Shown here: positions 26,000 to 36,787 of the stretch, one piece after another
Layout of the letters: each line of letters opens with the position of its first letter
Position numbering within the stretch: position 1 is the stretch's first letter
Assembly (NCBI GenBank): GCA_905250885.1
Contig: CAJNOQ010000016.1
Location: 48,259 to 112,258, forward strand
Source: Didymodactylos carnosus
Lineage: Eukaryota > Rotifera > Eurotatoria > Philodinida > Philodinidae
DNA length: 64,000 nucleotides
Direction: 5' to 3'
The notes under the pieces: generated by a model
What the model was told of the DNA's origin: nothing
What the model saw: only the letters and a program-made list of their open reading frames with translations
Databases searched by the model: none
Position numbers and translations under genes: made by a program

Positions 26000-28150
26000 T
26001 ACGTTTTAATGAATGTCAACAAATTATTTTTTAACAACTTTGAATTATAAATATTCGTACATTTCAGCAACTGTTTCATACGTAATGAAATTGATAAGTG
26101 GATTTAATACAAACATTTCTTAAATTTTCAATGATATACTTATCAACGACATAGAATACATCCAATGCCTTTTAATAATAAATATTTGATATGATTATAA
26201 TAGATATATCGTAACATTTCTTCAATGATATCATCCGATATATCATTTATTTCAATAACATTCGTTTGTTTTCCTAACATATCGGCACTAAACATTCATT
26301 CAAATACTTCACTACATGATAACAAGATATAACAATAAACATTAAATTCTTTTGAGCCCACTTTGATTTTGACATCAGAAAACTTTGTTGTACGCAACAA
26401 TTCACGAGTGATAAATTGATTATTGGCAGTGGAACGAACATCTAAACAAAAGACAACAATAAATACAAAAAAAGCAGAATTGAAAATCGCAATTGAAATA
26501 TTTAGACTACACAGATTCCATTAAACTTTATATTTTATAGCATCTTCGATTGTGATTGGCGATATTTGGGATCAGAGACGGTAGATCTGAATCTACTTCC
26601 AAGCTGCACACTAACCTAAATTAATTGCACTAGAGCCAAACGTTCACTTCGGATATTCAGTCCAGTTCTAAAAGTGGTAGATCCATGTCATAGGTCCAGT
26701 TCTAATCAAGACGGGCCTCAGCCATAGGTCAGGCCCGTCGGATCTAACGGTCACTGCTTGAGATAGACTTTAAACCTATTTGTTGAGTCGGTATTACTAA
26801 AAGTCGTATTCGATGAAATTATTTTTCTTACCATTATCTGTTGGTGACAGTGTATCATTCAATGGACAATAATCTAATATATTTAAACATCATTTTGGAT
26901 TTTGTTGTTCAAACATATCAATTCAAATGAAAAATACTAGACACGGATTACTGTTATATTGTTGTGCACAATCCCTTCAGTCTTTTGATGAAAATGAATC
27001 AAACTGGAATACATCCACAGGATCAAGAACATCACTCATATTCCATAGATGTGTAGAAAAATTAGCACAAACAAAAAATTTTAAACGAAATCGATAGAGT
27101 AAACGTAAATAAGTTTTCAATGTCAAACGATATAACATAATAATCATATTTTTCTCGTTCTAATGATAAACATAATTGAAAACAATTATTTAAATTAGTA
27201 GAATGTAGATCTAATTTATGTTTCAATGTAAATATTGAGGATTCTAGCAGTCATCTTAATAATATAATTCGTATTGAAATTATCAATTCACCATTGATAC
27301 ATATAAGAGTGTTCATCAATCACTATATCATTTCTCACTTTGATAAGTCTCATACAATTGCATAATGATGCGTCTAATATTGAACGAATTTATAACGTAA
27401 TAACAAGTGATGGACAGAATAATAGACGATCATGTGAAGAAGAAATGGAAAATTTGAAAAAATTTGAAATAACATAATTTCGTTTAATACAGAACGATTC
27501 GGATGAATCACAGTAAAATGTTGCATTAGACCATCCATACTTATAGATCTCTTCATTGTTATATTCACATGTCACACTAACGTCGGCTTTGATCGTGCGA
27601 AGTTTCGATTTAATCATAAATATGTAAAAATTTAATCGATATAGCATTACGTTCGCAATAAGATGATATAAACACATTTACTAATTAAATTATAAACAAA
27701 CTTGAATAATTTGATATTGATATGGGTTTAATTGAAATTCGGTGAGAAAAGTGATATCTCTTCAGGATAGTTCTTGAACTCACATAATCTTGTGAAATTT
27801 CTCTGGAGACTTGGAATTATTGAAATGATGGAAATATAATGATCATAGATAAGGTTGCAGTACACCCATCTTAAAGGCTTAAATTACGACAAAAATACGT
27901 AATTGACATTTCCTCGTTGAAACAAAGTTTACGATGATCTTAAGTTGTTGAACAATTTATACATGGAGATGATTTCCTTGTGTATTCATCACCATCTTTA
28001 CTATGTTCAACATTTTTAATTAGCCAGTTTTACTTTATTTCTACCGGTGATTCAGCAATTGTCCGCTGGTAATTTTGTTGTGCACGTGCTTGTACATGAT
28101 TCATTGTCGATGATGGAACGGTATGTAATAATCAACTTGTCATACTAGAT
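26000..28150 (-). pseudogene. Broken BTB/POZ-domain gene
   Basis: On the minus strand at about 26440-26060 the translation reads as a BTB domain: TTKFSDVKIKVGSKEFNVYC, then SCSEVFE, a stop in place of a sense codon, then MFSADMLGK, INDISDDIIEEMLRYIYYNH, a frameshift, and ALDVFYVVDKYIIENLR. The order is that of SPOP-type BTB domains. Upstream in the gene (27000-28130) are further fragments, including MNHVQARAQQNYQRTIAESP from about 28102 running into an in-frame stop (VEIK, stop, NWLIKN). This could be the start of a MATH-BTB or similar protein, but the N-terminal part is not identifiable. Several stops and shifts make this a pseudogene, unless sequence errors are heavy. Confidence 0.7.
26560..26800. 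repeat. GC-richer insertion inside the BTB pseudogene
   Basis: A patch of higher GC than its surroundings interrupts the broken BTB gene. It holds small inverted motifs, such as GACGGGCCT and AGGCCCGTC around 26718-26751 and TAGATCC and GGATCTA around 26679-26759, suggesting a hairpin-forming element. The exact ends are unclear. Confidence 0.45.
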
Positions 28151-29186
28151 AAAAATAATATATCGGATGAGTTTTCGGAAAATCATGAAGAGTAATCAAC
28201 TGATAGCATTTTTTTGTCTTGAGTAACGGAAATTACGAATTAGTACTAAGACTATGATAATCAAATGAGACATATCAACATTTATTTCGTCGGCATTAAT
28301 GATCTGAGTGAAAAATTATTTTTACTAAAGTTGGAACTTGCGGAACCCTCTCTCATCTTTGCTGACAGTAGTCAGTGATCACCCTAGCAGCGTCGTATGT
28401 TCTTTTTTAAAAATAGGGTTTGTAAACAAACGATAGCTTTTGAGTAAGGACGAATTATACGTAAAAAATTTCAATAATTTTGCACGATTCAAAGTTTTTG
28501 GAATAATAAATGAACATAACAAAGAGATAGTGTGTTGTATGTGTGTGTATATGACAGACGGACGGTTGCTCTGCAGCATCCAAGCAGAGCATTGGTTCTT
28601 CAAAAACCAATATATTCTGAAATGGGTCTCAAGTGTCTGCTTTTGAGTATTCATAGCTTTTGTCCACTTCATTTGAAAATAAACAATCAGCTAACACTTA
28701 TAGATTATTTATTATAGTGTTAGCATTCAGATGTCACTTTGTGTAAGATTCAATTGGAGTTTGTGTTTTCTATAGTTTACCTCAATATTTTCAAACAAAT
28801 CCAAGTCGTTCATTCAACCACACTAGTCAGAGTGCGCTTAGTGTTAAATATATTTGGCATGAACATGGAAATTTCTAGCAGTTATGTTTTCTTTCTGTTC
28901 TTTACTTCTTCATCAAATAAAAACTAAAGATAAAGAAATTTGTCAATAAGAATTAAACAAGACGTTAGGATTGGTCTGATAATCCATATCATAACCTTTA
29001 CTACAACTATGATGCAATTTTATTAGTATTCCTTTTGTCTTCTATTTTCAGAGATCGGATATAAATTTTTAATCTTCAGCAAAATTTCTTTTATGAAGTT
29101 TTTTTACAATACCGCGCCTTAGAGATTTATCTTTATAATTTGTTTTAATTATTTTAGATAAATTCGAAAATTTCGTCAACTTCAAA
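28151..29186. other. Intergenic upstream of DNAJC9
   Basis: No coding sequence recognised. It should hold the promoter of the plus-strand DNAJC9 gene; an intron in the 5' UTR is possible, since acceptor-like TTTTAG occurs at about 29152-29157. No TATA box stands out. Confidence 0.4.
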
Positions 29187-31149
29187 ATGCCTGCTCAAAG
29201 TGGACTCCTTGCGGAATGTAATCAACATTTCAAAACAAATGATTTATATGAAATATTCACAATTAGCCGAACAGCTACCGAAGGACAGGGTAAGTTCGTC
29301 ATCCGCTTAATTGAATTACTCAAATATATTGTAAAAATGCTTTCTCATGTCATGTAAGAATAGCCTGAGAAAAACTTGAGAAATATGCTTTTTATATGTT
29401 TTGTTGAATACAAAAGGAGTGTGTTTAAACTTTAAGATTATCAAAACTTATGAGTGAAAATTTCATCGTTATATTCTTTCTTTCTTAGTGAAAAAAGCTT
29501 ATCGTCAATTGGCATTACGTTTTCATCCCGATCGTACAGATATTGATCAAAAAGAAGATGCAAAGCAAAAATTTCAAATTATTGGTAAAATTTATGCAAT
29601 TTTATCCGATGAAGAAAAACGAAAAACATATGATCATACGGGTAGATTTTGATCTTATCCTATCTAACAACTAGATATTTTATCTGCTTCGTGTATTTCA
29701 GGTATGGTCGATGATTCGTCCGTTGATGACATTACTGATTGGTTTGATTATTGTAAAAAAATGTTTCGAAAAGTGACAAAAAATGATCTTGTTGAATTTG
29801 AGAATAAATACAAAGGTCAGTTATTAAGAATAAAATGTTTATCTTTATCTGAACGATTATACTCCTTATTATCTTAAAAGTTATTTTTTGTTCGCCTTTC
29901 TAACACTGGAATAATATTTTGTCTAGATTCAAATGAAGAATTAGAAGATTTGAAGCGAATCTATTTGGAAGTTGGTGGAGATATGGATCAAATATTTGAA
30001 AGACATTTGTTAACACGTTTAGACGATGAACAACGTTTAAGGTAAAAGATTCTTAGGAGAAAATAACGTGTAGAAGAATTGCATTTGTTTGTTTAGAGAA
30101 ATGCTTGACAAAATGATTGAAGAAAAAGAAATTCCAGCCTTCGATGCATACACGAAAGAATCAAAAACAAAACGAGATAAACGTCATCGAAAAGTAAGTA
30201 TCTCACTATATTTATATTGTCTCGTCTTTTCCATGATGAAACAATCAGAAAAGTTGAGATATCAGTCTTTTGTTTAAATTTAGAATTTATTTAAAAGTGT
30301 TGCAGAGATGGGCGAGTGCGAGTATATAGTCGTGCTCGAGTATCAGAGATGTAATCGTTTCAAAATTCTCAGAGCGAGAACGGTACCGTTCTAAAACGTC
30401 TTACCGGAACAAAACGGAACGGCTTGGTCGTTCCTCGTTCTCGGTGACAACTCTGTCGAGTATACTACACAATTCCTAGTACTCTTACTCGAAACTTTTT
30501 TAAACTAGTATTCCAAAAAGTACATGCAAAAGGCTGGTGATCTCTTTTTTTACTATTTACGTATCCAAAAATCGTTTTTTCGGAATCACCGGCTTCTTTT
30601 GAAAAGTTTTATACTCGATTACTTTTCAGAAAATACTCGTACTCAGAACTCCATGTACTCGTCCATCTCTTAAGTGTTGTGTTGTCTCTTGTAAAAAAAT
30701 CATGTTTCTTCTTTTCTTTTCAGTTAACTAAAGAAGCGGTTGAAGCTGAAAAATTAATGAAAGAATTGAATATTGGTCAAGATGATGCTAGTTTAACACA
30801 AGCTATACAGATGAGACAACAAGAACGTGAGAAAAATCGTGATAATTTTTTTGATCAATTATTAAATAAATATGGTGGCAATAAAAAAACATCGAAAAAA
30901 GGTGCTACACCAAAGAAAAATAATAAACGAAGTAAAACAACATCGTTAAGCGAAGAAAACGATGAAGATGAAGCTGTCGAAGAGGATGACAATGATGATG
31001 AGGAATATGAAGATGAAAGTGACGAAGAACAACAGCAACAAGTTTCAAAGAAACGAAAACATCCCGTGAAACGCCTCGGAGGAAAAGCGAGCACATCAAG
31101 TGCTACACCATCACCAAAGATAAAAGGCAACAATCGAAAACGAAATTAG
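29187..31149 (+). CDS. DNAJC9: DNAJC9-like J-domain histone co-chaperone
   Basis: Six exons: 29187-29288, 29489-29641, 29702-29815, 29927-30041, 30097-30193, 30724-31149. They give about 335 residues. The J domain starts with DLYEIFTISRTATEGQ, continues VKKAYRQLALRFHPDRTD with the HPD tripeptide that stimulates HSP70, and ends EEKRKTYDHTG. Downstream segments match the DNAJC9-specific part: EELEDLKRIYLEVGGDMDQI, EIPAFDAYTKESK, then LMKELNIGQDDASLTQAIQM. In vertebrates DNAJC9 is a nuclear co-chaperone that binds histones H3-H4 and recruits HSP70. Here the C-terminus is extended by a Lys-rich and Asp/Glu-rich tail with KKRKHPVKR, likely nuclear targeting, which is longer than the human tail. 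The fifth intron (530 nt) is inflated by an inserted MITE. Confidence 0.93.
30303..30671 (-). mobile_element. hAT-type MITE, copy A, in a DNAJC9 intron
   Basis: The terminal inverted repeats CAGAGATGGGCGAGT and ACTCGTCCATCTCTT are flanked by a perfect 8-bp target duplication AAGTGTTG at 30295-30302 and 30672-30679. The 8-bp duplication and the CAG-type start are hallmarks of hAT elements. It has no coding capacity. It is homologous, in the opposite orientation, to copy B at 60615-60869. It is interrupted by a second small element (30344-30455); without that insertion its length is about 249 bp, close to copy B at 255 bp. Confidence 0.9.
30344..30455. mobile_element. Nested 112-bp hAT-type mini-element
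   Basis: It starts CAGAGATGTAATCG and ends GGTGACAACTCTG, with short imperfect inverted ends (CAGAG.TGT). It is flanked on both sides by TCGAGTAT (30336-30343 and 30456-30463), a perfect 8-bp duplication. It inserted into an existing copy of the larger MITE. It contains AACGGTACCGTT and other inverted motifs. Copy B lacks it, which fixes the order of events. Confidence 0.88.
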
Positions 31150-31828
31150 ATCGAATTCTGTTTGTGAACTTGTTTAATCAGATACTACTCGTCATTTCCT
31201 TATTTGTGTCAGATTATTTTTTTATTTCATTTGATTACACATTTATTTTTTTTACTGATGTACAGTTTTTTGTTGAAATAAGTTTAAAAATATTTTTTTT
31301 TCTGTCATAATCTAGTCTTTCTCGCCCATCGACTTTCTTGAGCTCAAGAATATAATTTCAATTAAGAAAATAAAGCATTTGAAATGAAATTGCCAAGATT
31401 TCTCAGAAAAGTTCACGTATGGCAAAACTCTTTACTCTCTTAATTTTTTTTCCAATGTTTTATAATGTACATTAGTGCTTAACAGTGAAAAGTATATTGG
31501 AACAGAGATGTTCTTATGAGTAGAATTCGTACTGGAAAATTTAGAAAAAAGACAATGTACAATCTATGTCTGTCAAAAGCTTCTGATAGGGAAGATAAAA
31601 CATAGAAGTATTCGGTCTTAATCATATGATTCTCGATTAGATTAGAATGAGATGATTGATTAGCAATAATCTACGATTGTAAAGTCCAATGGTTAGATAT
31701 CGTAACTCAAACATAAAGAAGTTCATTATGATATTGTAATAGATTTGCACGATTTGTTTGTTTTCGTATGAGTCTTTTGTTTATCATAGAAATTTGTTAT
31801 AGATATAGTTAAACGAATATCGAATGCG
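31150..31828. other. Gap between convergent genes
   Basis: 3' flanks of DNAJC9 (+) and of the 134-residue gene (-). It contains an AATAAA near 31370. Nothing else was recognised. Confidence 0.45.
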
Positions 31829-32233
31829 TTATTTTTTTGGATATAATTTAATAATTTCATCAGCATCACGTTGACTAATTTCGATTAGTTGATCGACATG
31901 TTTTATATCTTCAAATAAACAAACTACGTATATTTTACCGACTGTTGGCACTTTTACTTCCTGTTTTTTGAGTAATGTTGATCCACGTTTTAAATCTTCT
32001 AATGCCGGCATTATACCTTCGCCTAATTGATGATAAAGAAATTCAGTCATTGTATCATAAACTCGACCACGTATAGTTTTAAGATAATCATGATCAAAAC
32101 GCAACGTATAATTATCGACCGGAGGCATTGTAACAGACGATATTCCTTTTTCGACATTAGCTAATTTTCCGATAAATGTTATAGATGATTTTGAAATATT
32201 TTCAAGAGCTTTTTGTTTACCTACTAACACCAT
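31829..32233 (-). CDS. 134-residue protein of unknown function
   Basis: An intronless frame, ATG 32233 to TAA 31831-31829. The composition is that of a folded protein: no low complexity, regular charged and hydrophobic alternation. It has a helical N-terminal half (ALENISKSSITFIGKL and later DYLKTIRGRVYDTMTEFLYH) and a C-terminal half containing VPTVGKIYVVCLFEDI and a Lys-rich end (IIKLYPKK). There are no signal peptide or transmembrane segments. I do not recognise the family. The TTAAT just upstream and the lack of an acceptor near the ATG support this start. Confidence 0.6.
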   Translation of the reverse strand: MVLVGKQKALENISKSSITFIGKLANVEKGISSVTMPPVDNYTLRFDHDYLKTIRGRVYDTMTEFLYHQLGEGIMPALEDLKRGSTLLKKQEVKVPTVGKIYVVCLFEDIKHVDQLIEISQRDADEIIKLYPKK

Positions 32234-32304
32234 TGATTAATCTCTAAAAAATTATTAAAGGCTTTTTGATATAGTAAAAAATTCAAAAGTTTAAACATTA
32301 GTCA

Positions 32305-33000
32305 TGCGGGACAGTCCCGAATTCCGTTCCGTCTGTTCCGCGGAACGGGACAGACAAAAAATAACTTTTTTACAGGCTTGCGCTGGGCTCGAGACAAGAA
32401 AAAAAATTCACGAGTACGGGTGTACAGGATCGAGACAAAGTCACAGAAAAATGTTGACCCATAAGTTTTGTCTTTTGGTTGTAATCATGCTGCAACTTCA
32501 AATGTTTAATTTTCTTAATACTATCAAATCAAAACCGTAATTTTATAATAACTAATAAAAATTAATCTGAATTCAACAGAAAAAGTTTTTCAAAAAATCA
32601 ACCCATGTTGTCGAAACCGGCGGTTAACCACGGCTATTTTAAGAACCGATGGTTAATCGCGGCTATTTCAGCTGAAACTATAGCAACACAGCAGAAAAAC
32701 CGACGGTTAATCTTACCATTAACCGGAAAAACGATCGGTTAGCCGCGGTTAACCGACTTAATCGTCGGTTTTTCTGCTGTGTTGCTGAAATAACCGCGGT
32801 TAACCATCAGTTCTTAAAATAACCGTAGTTAACCGTCGGTTTCGTCCGATTTTGATAACATGGGAAAGGAACAAACGGGATGGGACGGAAAAGCCCGTAA
32901 ATTTTTTTCACGGACGAGCTCGGAACAACATTGTTTTCTCACGGACTGGGACTTAAGGACTCGGGAAAAACAGAAAAGTTTGTCTCGCAGGACTCTATTA
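32305..33000. repeat. GC-rich inverted-repeat element around a central palindrome
   Basis: The outer parts (about 32305-32420 and 32865-33000) share inverted motifs built from GGGACAGTCCCG, CCGTTCCGTC, GGAACGGGAC and similar. They surround a very regular palindrome at 32601-32864. The composition is much richer in GC than the neighbourhood. It looks like one fold-back element inserted within another, or one compound element. The short reading frame through the left part has no family match and is attributed to the repeat. Confidence 0.65.
32601..32864. repeat. Near-perfect long palindrome with GGTTAACCG motifs
   Basis: Two arms of about 125 bp meet almost without a spacer near 32733. The left arm runs from ACCCATGTTGTCGAAACC to GCAGAAAAACCGACGGTTAA; the right arm is its reverse complement, ending GATAACATGGG. 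The unit CGGTTAACC or close variants recurs about ten times, so the arms are themselves built of short repeats. No coding potential. Confidence 0.85.
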
Positions 33001-34387
33001 GACAAACGTACCTTTCTTTTTTTCTTAAACTAGCTGTACTTTGTTGCTTTATCGGATGTGTTAGTCAATCGTTTGTTTCAATATTCCCAACTAATATTAT
33101 AAAATAATTTTTTATCTCTCTATTTTGGGTGAATTAATATCTCATTTTTGACATTTCATTAGGAATATATCTCTCTTCTTCTAAAAAAAATACAAATAAA
33201 AATTCTGACATATGGATATTTCCTATCTATACATGATAAATGAATCGTGAGAGGCAAGCGACAAATTGAAAATATCGATTATTGGTATAGTAAATTTGTA
33301 CATATAAAATAAGATATCAATGTTAGTCATCATCTTTCAGACATATTCTACATTTTTCATCTTGTATTGGAATCAATTGTAAACAATCTCATTCCATTAT
33401 CAGAGTGATTTTTTCTTTATCTATCTTTGAATACGATTGACCAGAGTTAACTCATATTGGATTTAGTTTTGCAGTCTCTATAAATTCATGTGTTCGAATC
33501 TCTATTCGTAATAAAATTGATTTTGGATTTTTTCGACAGTTTTAGTTTAGAATGCTATAATGGAATATTTTTCCGCTTGTATTCTGACACAATAAAGTTT
33601 ATATCAACTCATATTGAGCTCATAAATCTATTATTAGCATTCTTCAAAATCTCTGTTATTTTCTTTTATTAATATGTAAACTATATTGATATGTTAAGAT
33701 GAGCAATTTTGTTTTATCGAATACTACCAAATATCTCCTACCATTACGAATATAAAGTCCTCTTGATTAATCCTTTACTCCCGGCAACTAATCACGTAAA
33801 CCGAACTTGAAATAGATATACCTTTGTTAAGGGTAGATAAAACAAATTTTCTTATTAGTAATCACTAGTTTATACTGTTAGCTGACGCCAGAAAAAAATC
33901 CATTTTTTTAATTTGCCGCTTCGTTCCTTTTTCATTGAAACTATCATCATAAATGGTAATGTCCCTCTGGAGGGACAATCGAGTCCAAAGGATTAACTAA
34001 ATTGTACCTGATACAAGATGTTTTTTTTATATTAACTCTTAGCAACATATATGTCGAAATGTTGATTGACAGCTGTTATTTTGTTCTATCTTTGATTAAT
34101 CAATTATAGTTGTCTTTCTTTCTGAATCTCTTTCTCTTTTAAACACAAAACTTATTTTTAACTCATTATAAGATAGACGTTGTTCATATGATCTTTAGAT
34201 TATGTATGTCTAAGGATTGTATGTGTTATCTCTCTCATATTAATCATGATATAACAAAACTAAATGATTACATCATTATCGATATCTGATATGAAGGGTA
34301 AACGTTTCGTTCTAACATCGACAAAATTAGTGTTATGTATTTACGATTCATATTTTCTAATTCAACTGTATTCTATAGGAATCCTAT
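33001..34387. other. Intergenic, no feature seen
   Basis: AT-rich stretch between two palindromic elements. No gene or structured repeat was found on either strand. Confidence 0.45.
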
Positions 34388-34758
34388 ACTAACGAGGAAC
34401 CATTCAAAGATGTTCCCTCGCTTTTTGTCAGAAATATAGCTGATTATGGTTAATTAACGATGCTGATTCCGAATATGATAGCCATTTGGGCTCTTATTGA
34501 TCTTCCAGAAATCCAAGACTTTCTGGAAACTCTAAAATCTAAAACTTTTTCTGAAGTAGTTTCAACAATGCCAGACTGTAGAGCAGCATATCGAGTTGTA
34601 TATATACGTGAACTTTTAGTTTTGCCAGACGTATTTTAACTGAACTGTGAGTTTATTAATTTCAAGTGGTAGTAACGGTTCGCACTTTAAAAAGTAAAGT
34701 AGGCCAGTGACCTACTGAGCGAGTCATTTAAATGGATCCGTTTTACCTATTGAGACAC

Positions 34759-34894
34759 TTTTACAGTGTAGGAATTGGTTAAATTTTTAATGATTTTTAG
34801 CGCCTTTTAAACATGTCTGATGCAACTAAAAATTGATGGATATACAGAGTTTGACATTCTATGTAAGTTGGTGTTGTCAAAACACAGTTTCCAA
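34759..34894 (+). repeat. Direct repeat, first copy
   Basis: About 136 bp, nearly identical to 34917-35054. It starts TTTTACAGTG and ends ACACAGTTTCCAA. The copies differ at only a few positions (GTAGGAATTGG against GCAGGAAACCG near the start), so the duplication is young. Confidence 0.9.
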
Positions 34895-34916
34895 CTCGCT
34901 GGTGATTCATATCATT

Positions 34917-35054
34917 TTTTACAGTGCAGGAAACCGATTAAATTTTTAATGATTTTTAGCGTCTTTTAAACATATCTGATGCAACTAAAAATTGATGGAT
35001 ATACAGAGTTTGACATTCTATGTAAGTTGGTGTTGTCAAAACACAGTTTCCAAG
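34917..35054 (+). repeat. Direct repeat, second copy
   Basis: The second copy of the 136-138 bp unit, separated from the first by 22 bp. Both are inside the larger inverted-repeat element. Confidence 0.9.
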
Positions 35055-35232
35055 AAAATAAAATTTGAACTCTTGAAGACCGAAGGGTCTCTCTTTCAAG
35101 TTTTGGACTAAAACAGCAATAAGAGCCCAAATTGCTGTCATATTCGAAATCAGCATCGTCGATTACCTATAATCAGCTATCTTTCGGGCTAAAAGCGGGG
35201 GACGCGTTGAAACGGTCCCTCCTAAGAAGGAA

Positions 35233-36787
35233 CAAAAAACATCATGTAAATAAATCATAGATTAGTCATTATACAATCATCCTCTATGTACATTCACGTG
35301 GGGAAAGAGTATTTATAAACAATAGGAGGAAAAAAAAAACACTAAATAATGGCGTGCCGCACCCAGTAGAAAAAGTAAATTAGAGTAGAAATATCAAATA
35401 AAAAATTAGTCTTCAAATAATCAAATAGAGTATCAGGTAAGCATACACATATGTTGTATTCATTGACAAAATAGTGGTAGGTGGGATAGTGAGAATCTTA
35501 ACAATAAATAAAAGTTTTTTGACGTTAGTGGATGTTGCAAAAGTCACTTGATATAATTCTAACAAGAACTTGCTATAAATCTTGTCTAATCTCGATAAGA
35601 CAATTTATTATACCATCTGTTCTTTTTGTCAGAGAAGAAGGAAAAAACCCAATCGTAGAATCGTGTAAGATATTTATTATGAATTTTTACTTCCTAATTG
35701 AGCTTATATAGAAGAAGTATTGAACATTTTTCTCCAGTGTAAGAGTCAATCAATAAGTTATCGTGTATTATGAAAAGTGTAGTTTATTCTATAGTTACTG
35801 ATAAATTTATGTCATATTTTTTTGTTGTTAATGTGAAGACAAAATAAAAGAAAAAAAATGTAGACGATTATTTTTTTTAAGTTGAACATGAAGTACTATT
35901 AATCATTGAAGAACATCCGTATGTGCATAAATAGTCATACTTATTTTTTATTGATAGTTTTATGATAAGTGTTAAAATCATTGAATGTCACTCTCAAATT
36001 GTCCGTAGATGCAATTTTTTTTTCTCTTGATTTAATCTTCTTAACAAAATATGTCTATTCTAAATGTTGATGATCCTATCTAAATATCTGAACTTACATA
36101 AGGGTTTTTGAGCATCTCTTTTTATAATGTCAGTTGGCAGATAGCGTTAAAAGAAAAAAAAAAGAAAACAACGACCCTTTTTTCGCCCTATTGTTAAGAA
36201 ACATTAAAAAAAAATAAGTGTGCGTGTACCATTTTTTCCATATTCGTAAGAGGAAAAATAATTTGTCATTTGAGTGAAAGCGGAACAAAAACATTTTTTT
36301 TTTTTCGTAAATAGAAGGCAGAAAACAAGGTAAGAGTAAAAAAAGACTTCCTAATACATGATGTAAAATTATACTGAAAAATAACAAAATATATCAGAAA
36401 ATCGACTATAAATGATGTTTAGTATTTTTTTTTTTGTCGAGCTGATCGTTCTTTTTAAAATTAAATTAATGTCTTATCTAACGTAAGACGAAAATAAGAA
36501 ATAATTGTTCGTCTGGACTTTATCTAGAATGTTTAGAACGTGCATGTGTACTGTTTTTTAATAAATGTTTTACTAAAGCGCTCAATCGAAAGTTATGAAT
36601 TAATTAGGATGTATAAGTGATGGATGCTATGCGTAAAATAAAGAAATCTATTAAAAAAAAATACATCATGTTATACTATTAATAATTATATCAAACAAAA
36701 CTCTATGATTATTTTTGTTACCATTCTTTTTTTAGATCAATTGGTTAAGCTACTAATTAATATTTAACAATCATCTTAACTTTGACA
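35233..36787. other. Intergenic, no feature seen
   Basis: Very AT-rich with many homopolymer runs. No coding sequence was recognised. The end of this stretch may carry the promoter of the EF-hand gene. Confidence 0.4.

Larger units (their letters stand above)
34388..35232. repeat. Inverted-repeat element, about 845 bp
   Basis: The left end (CGAGGAACCATTC, then ATAGCTGATTATGG, then CGATGCTGATTCCGAATATG) is matched by the reverse complement of the right end (GGAGGGACCGTTTC, ATAGCTGATTATAGG, CGATGCTGATTTCGAATATG). The matching arms are about 120 bp. Inside lies a direct duplication (34759-34894 and 34917-35054). No transposase frame is seen. Confidence 0.75.

Noticed and set aside
27374-27677. 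Frames of 64-95 codons within the BTB pseudogene
   Set aside because: Overlapping frames in decayed sequence. No domain is recognisable, so they are not called as genes.
32304-32540. 78-codon plus-strand frame
   Set aside because: Starts in the GC-rich repeat arm and ends in AT-rich sequence. Explained by the element.
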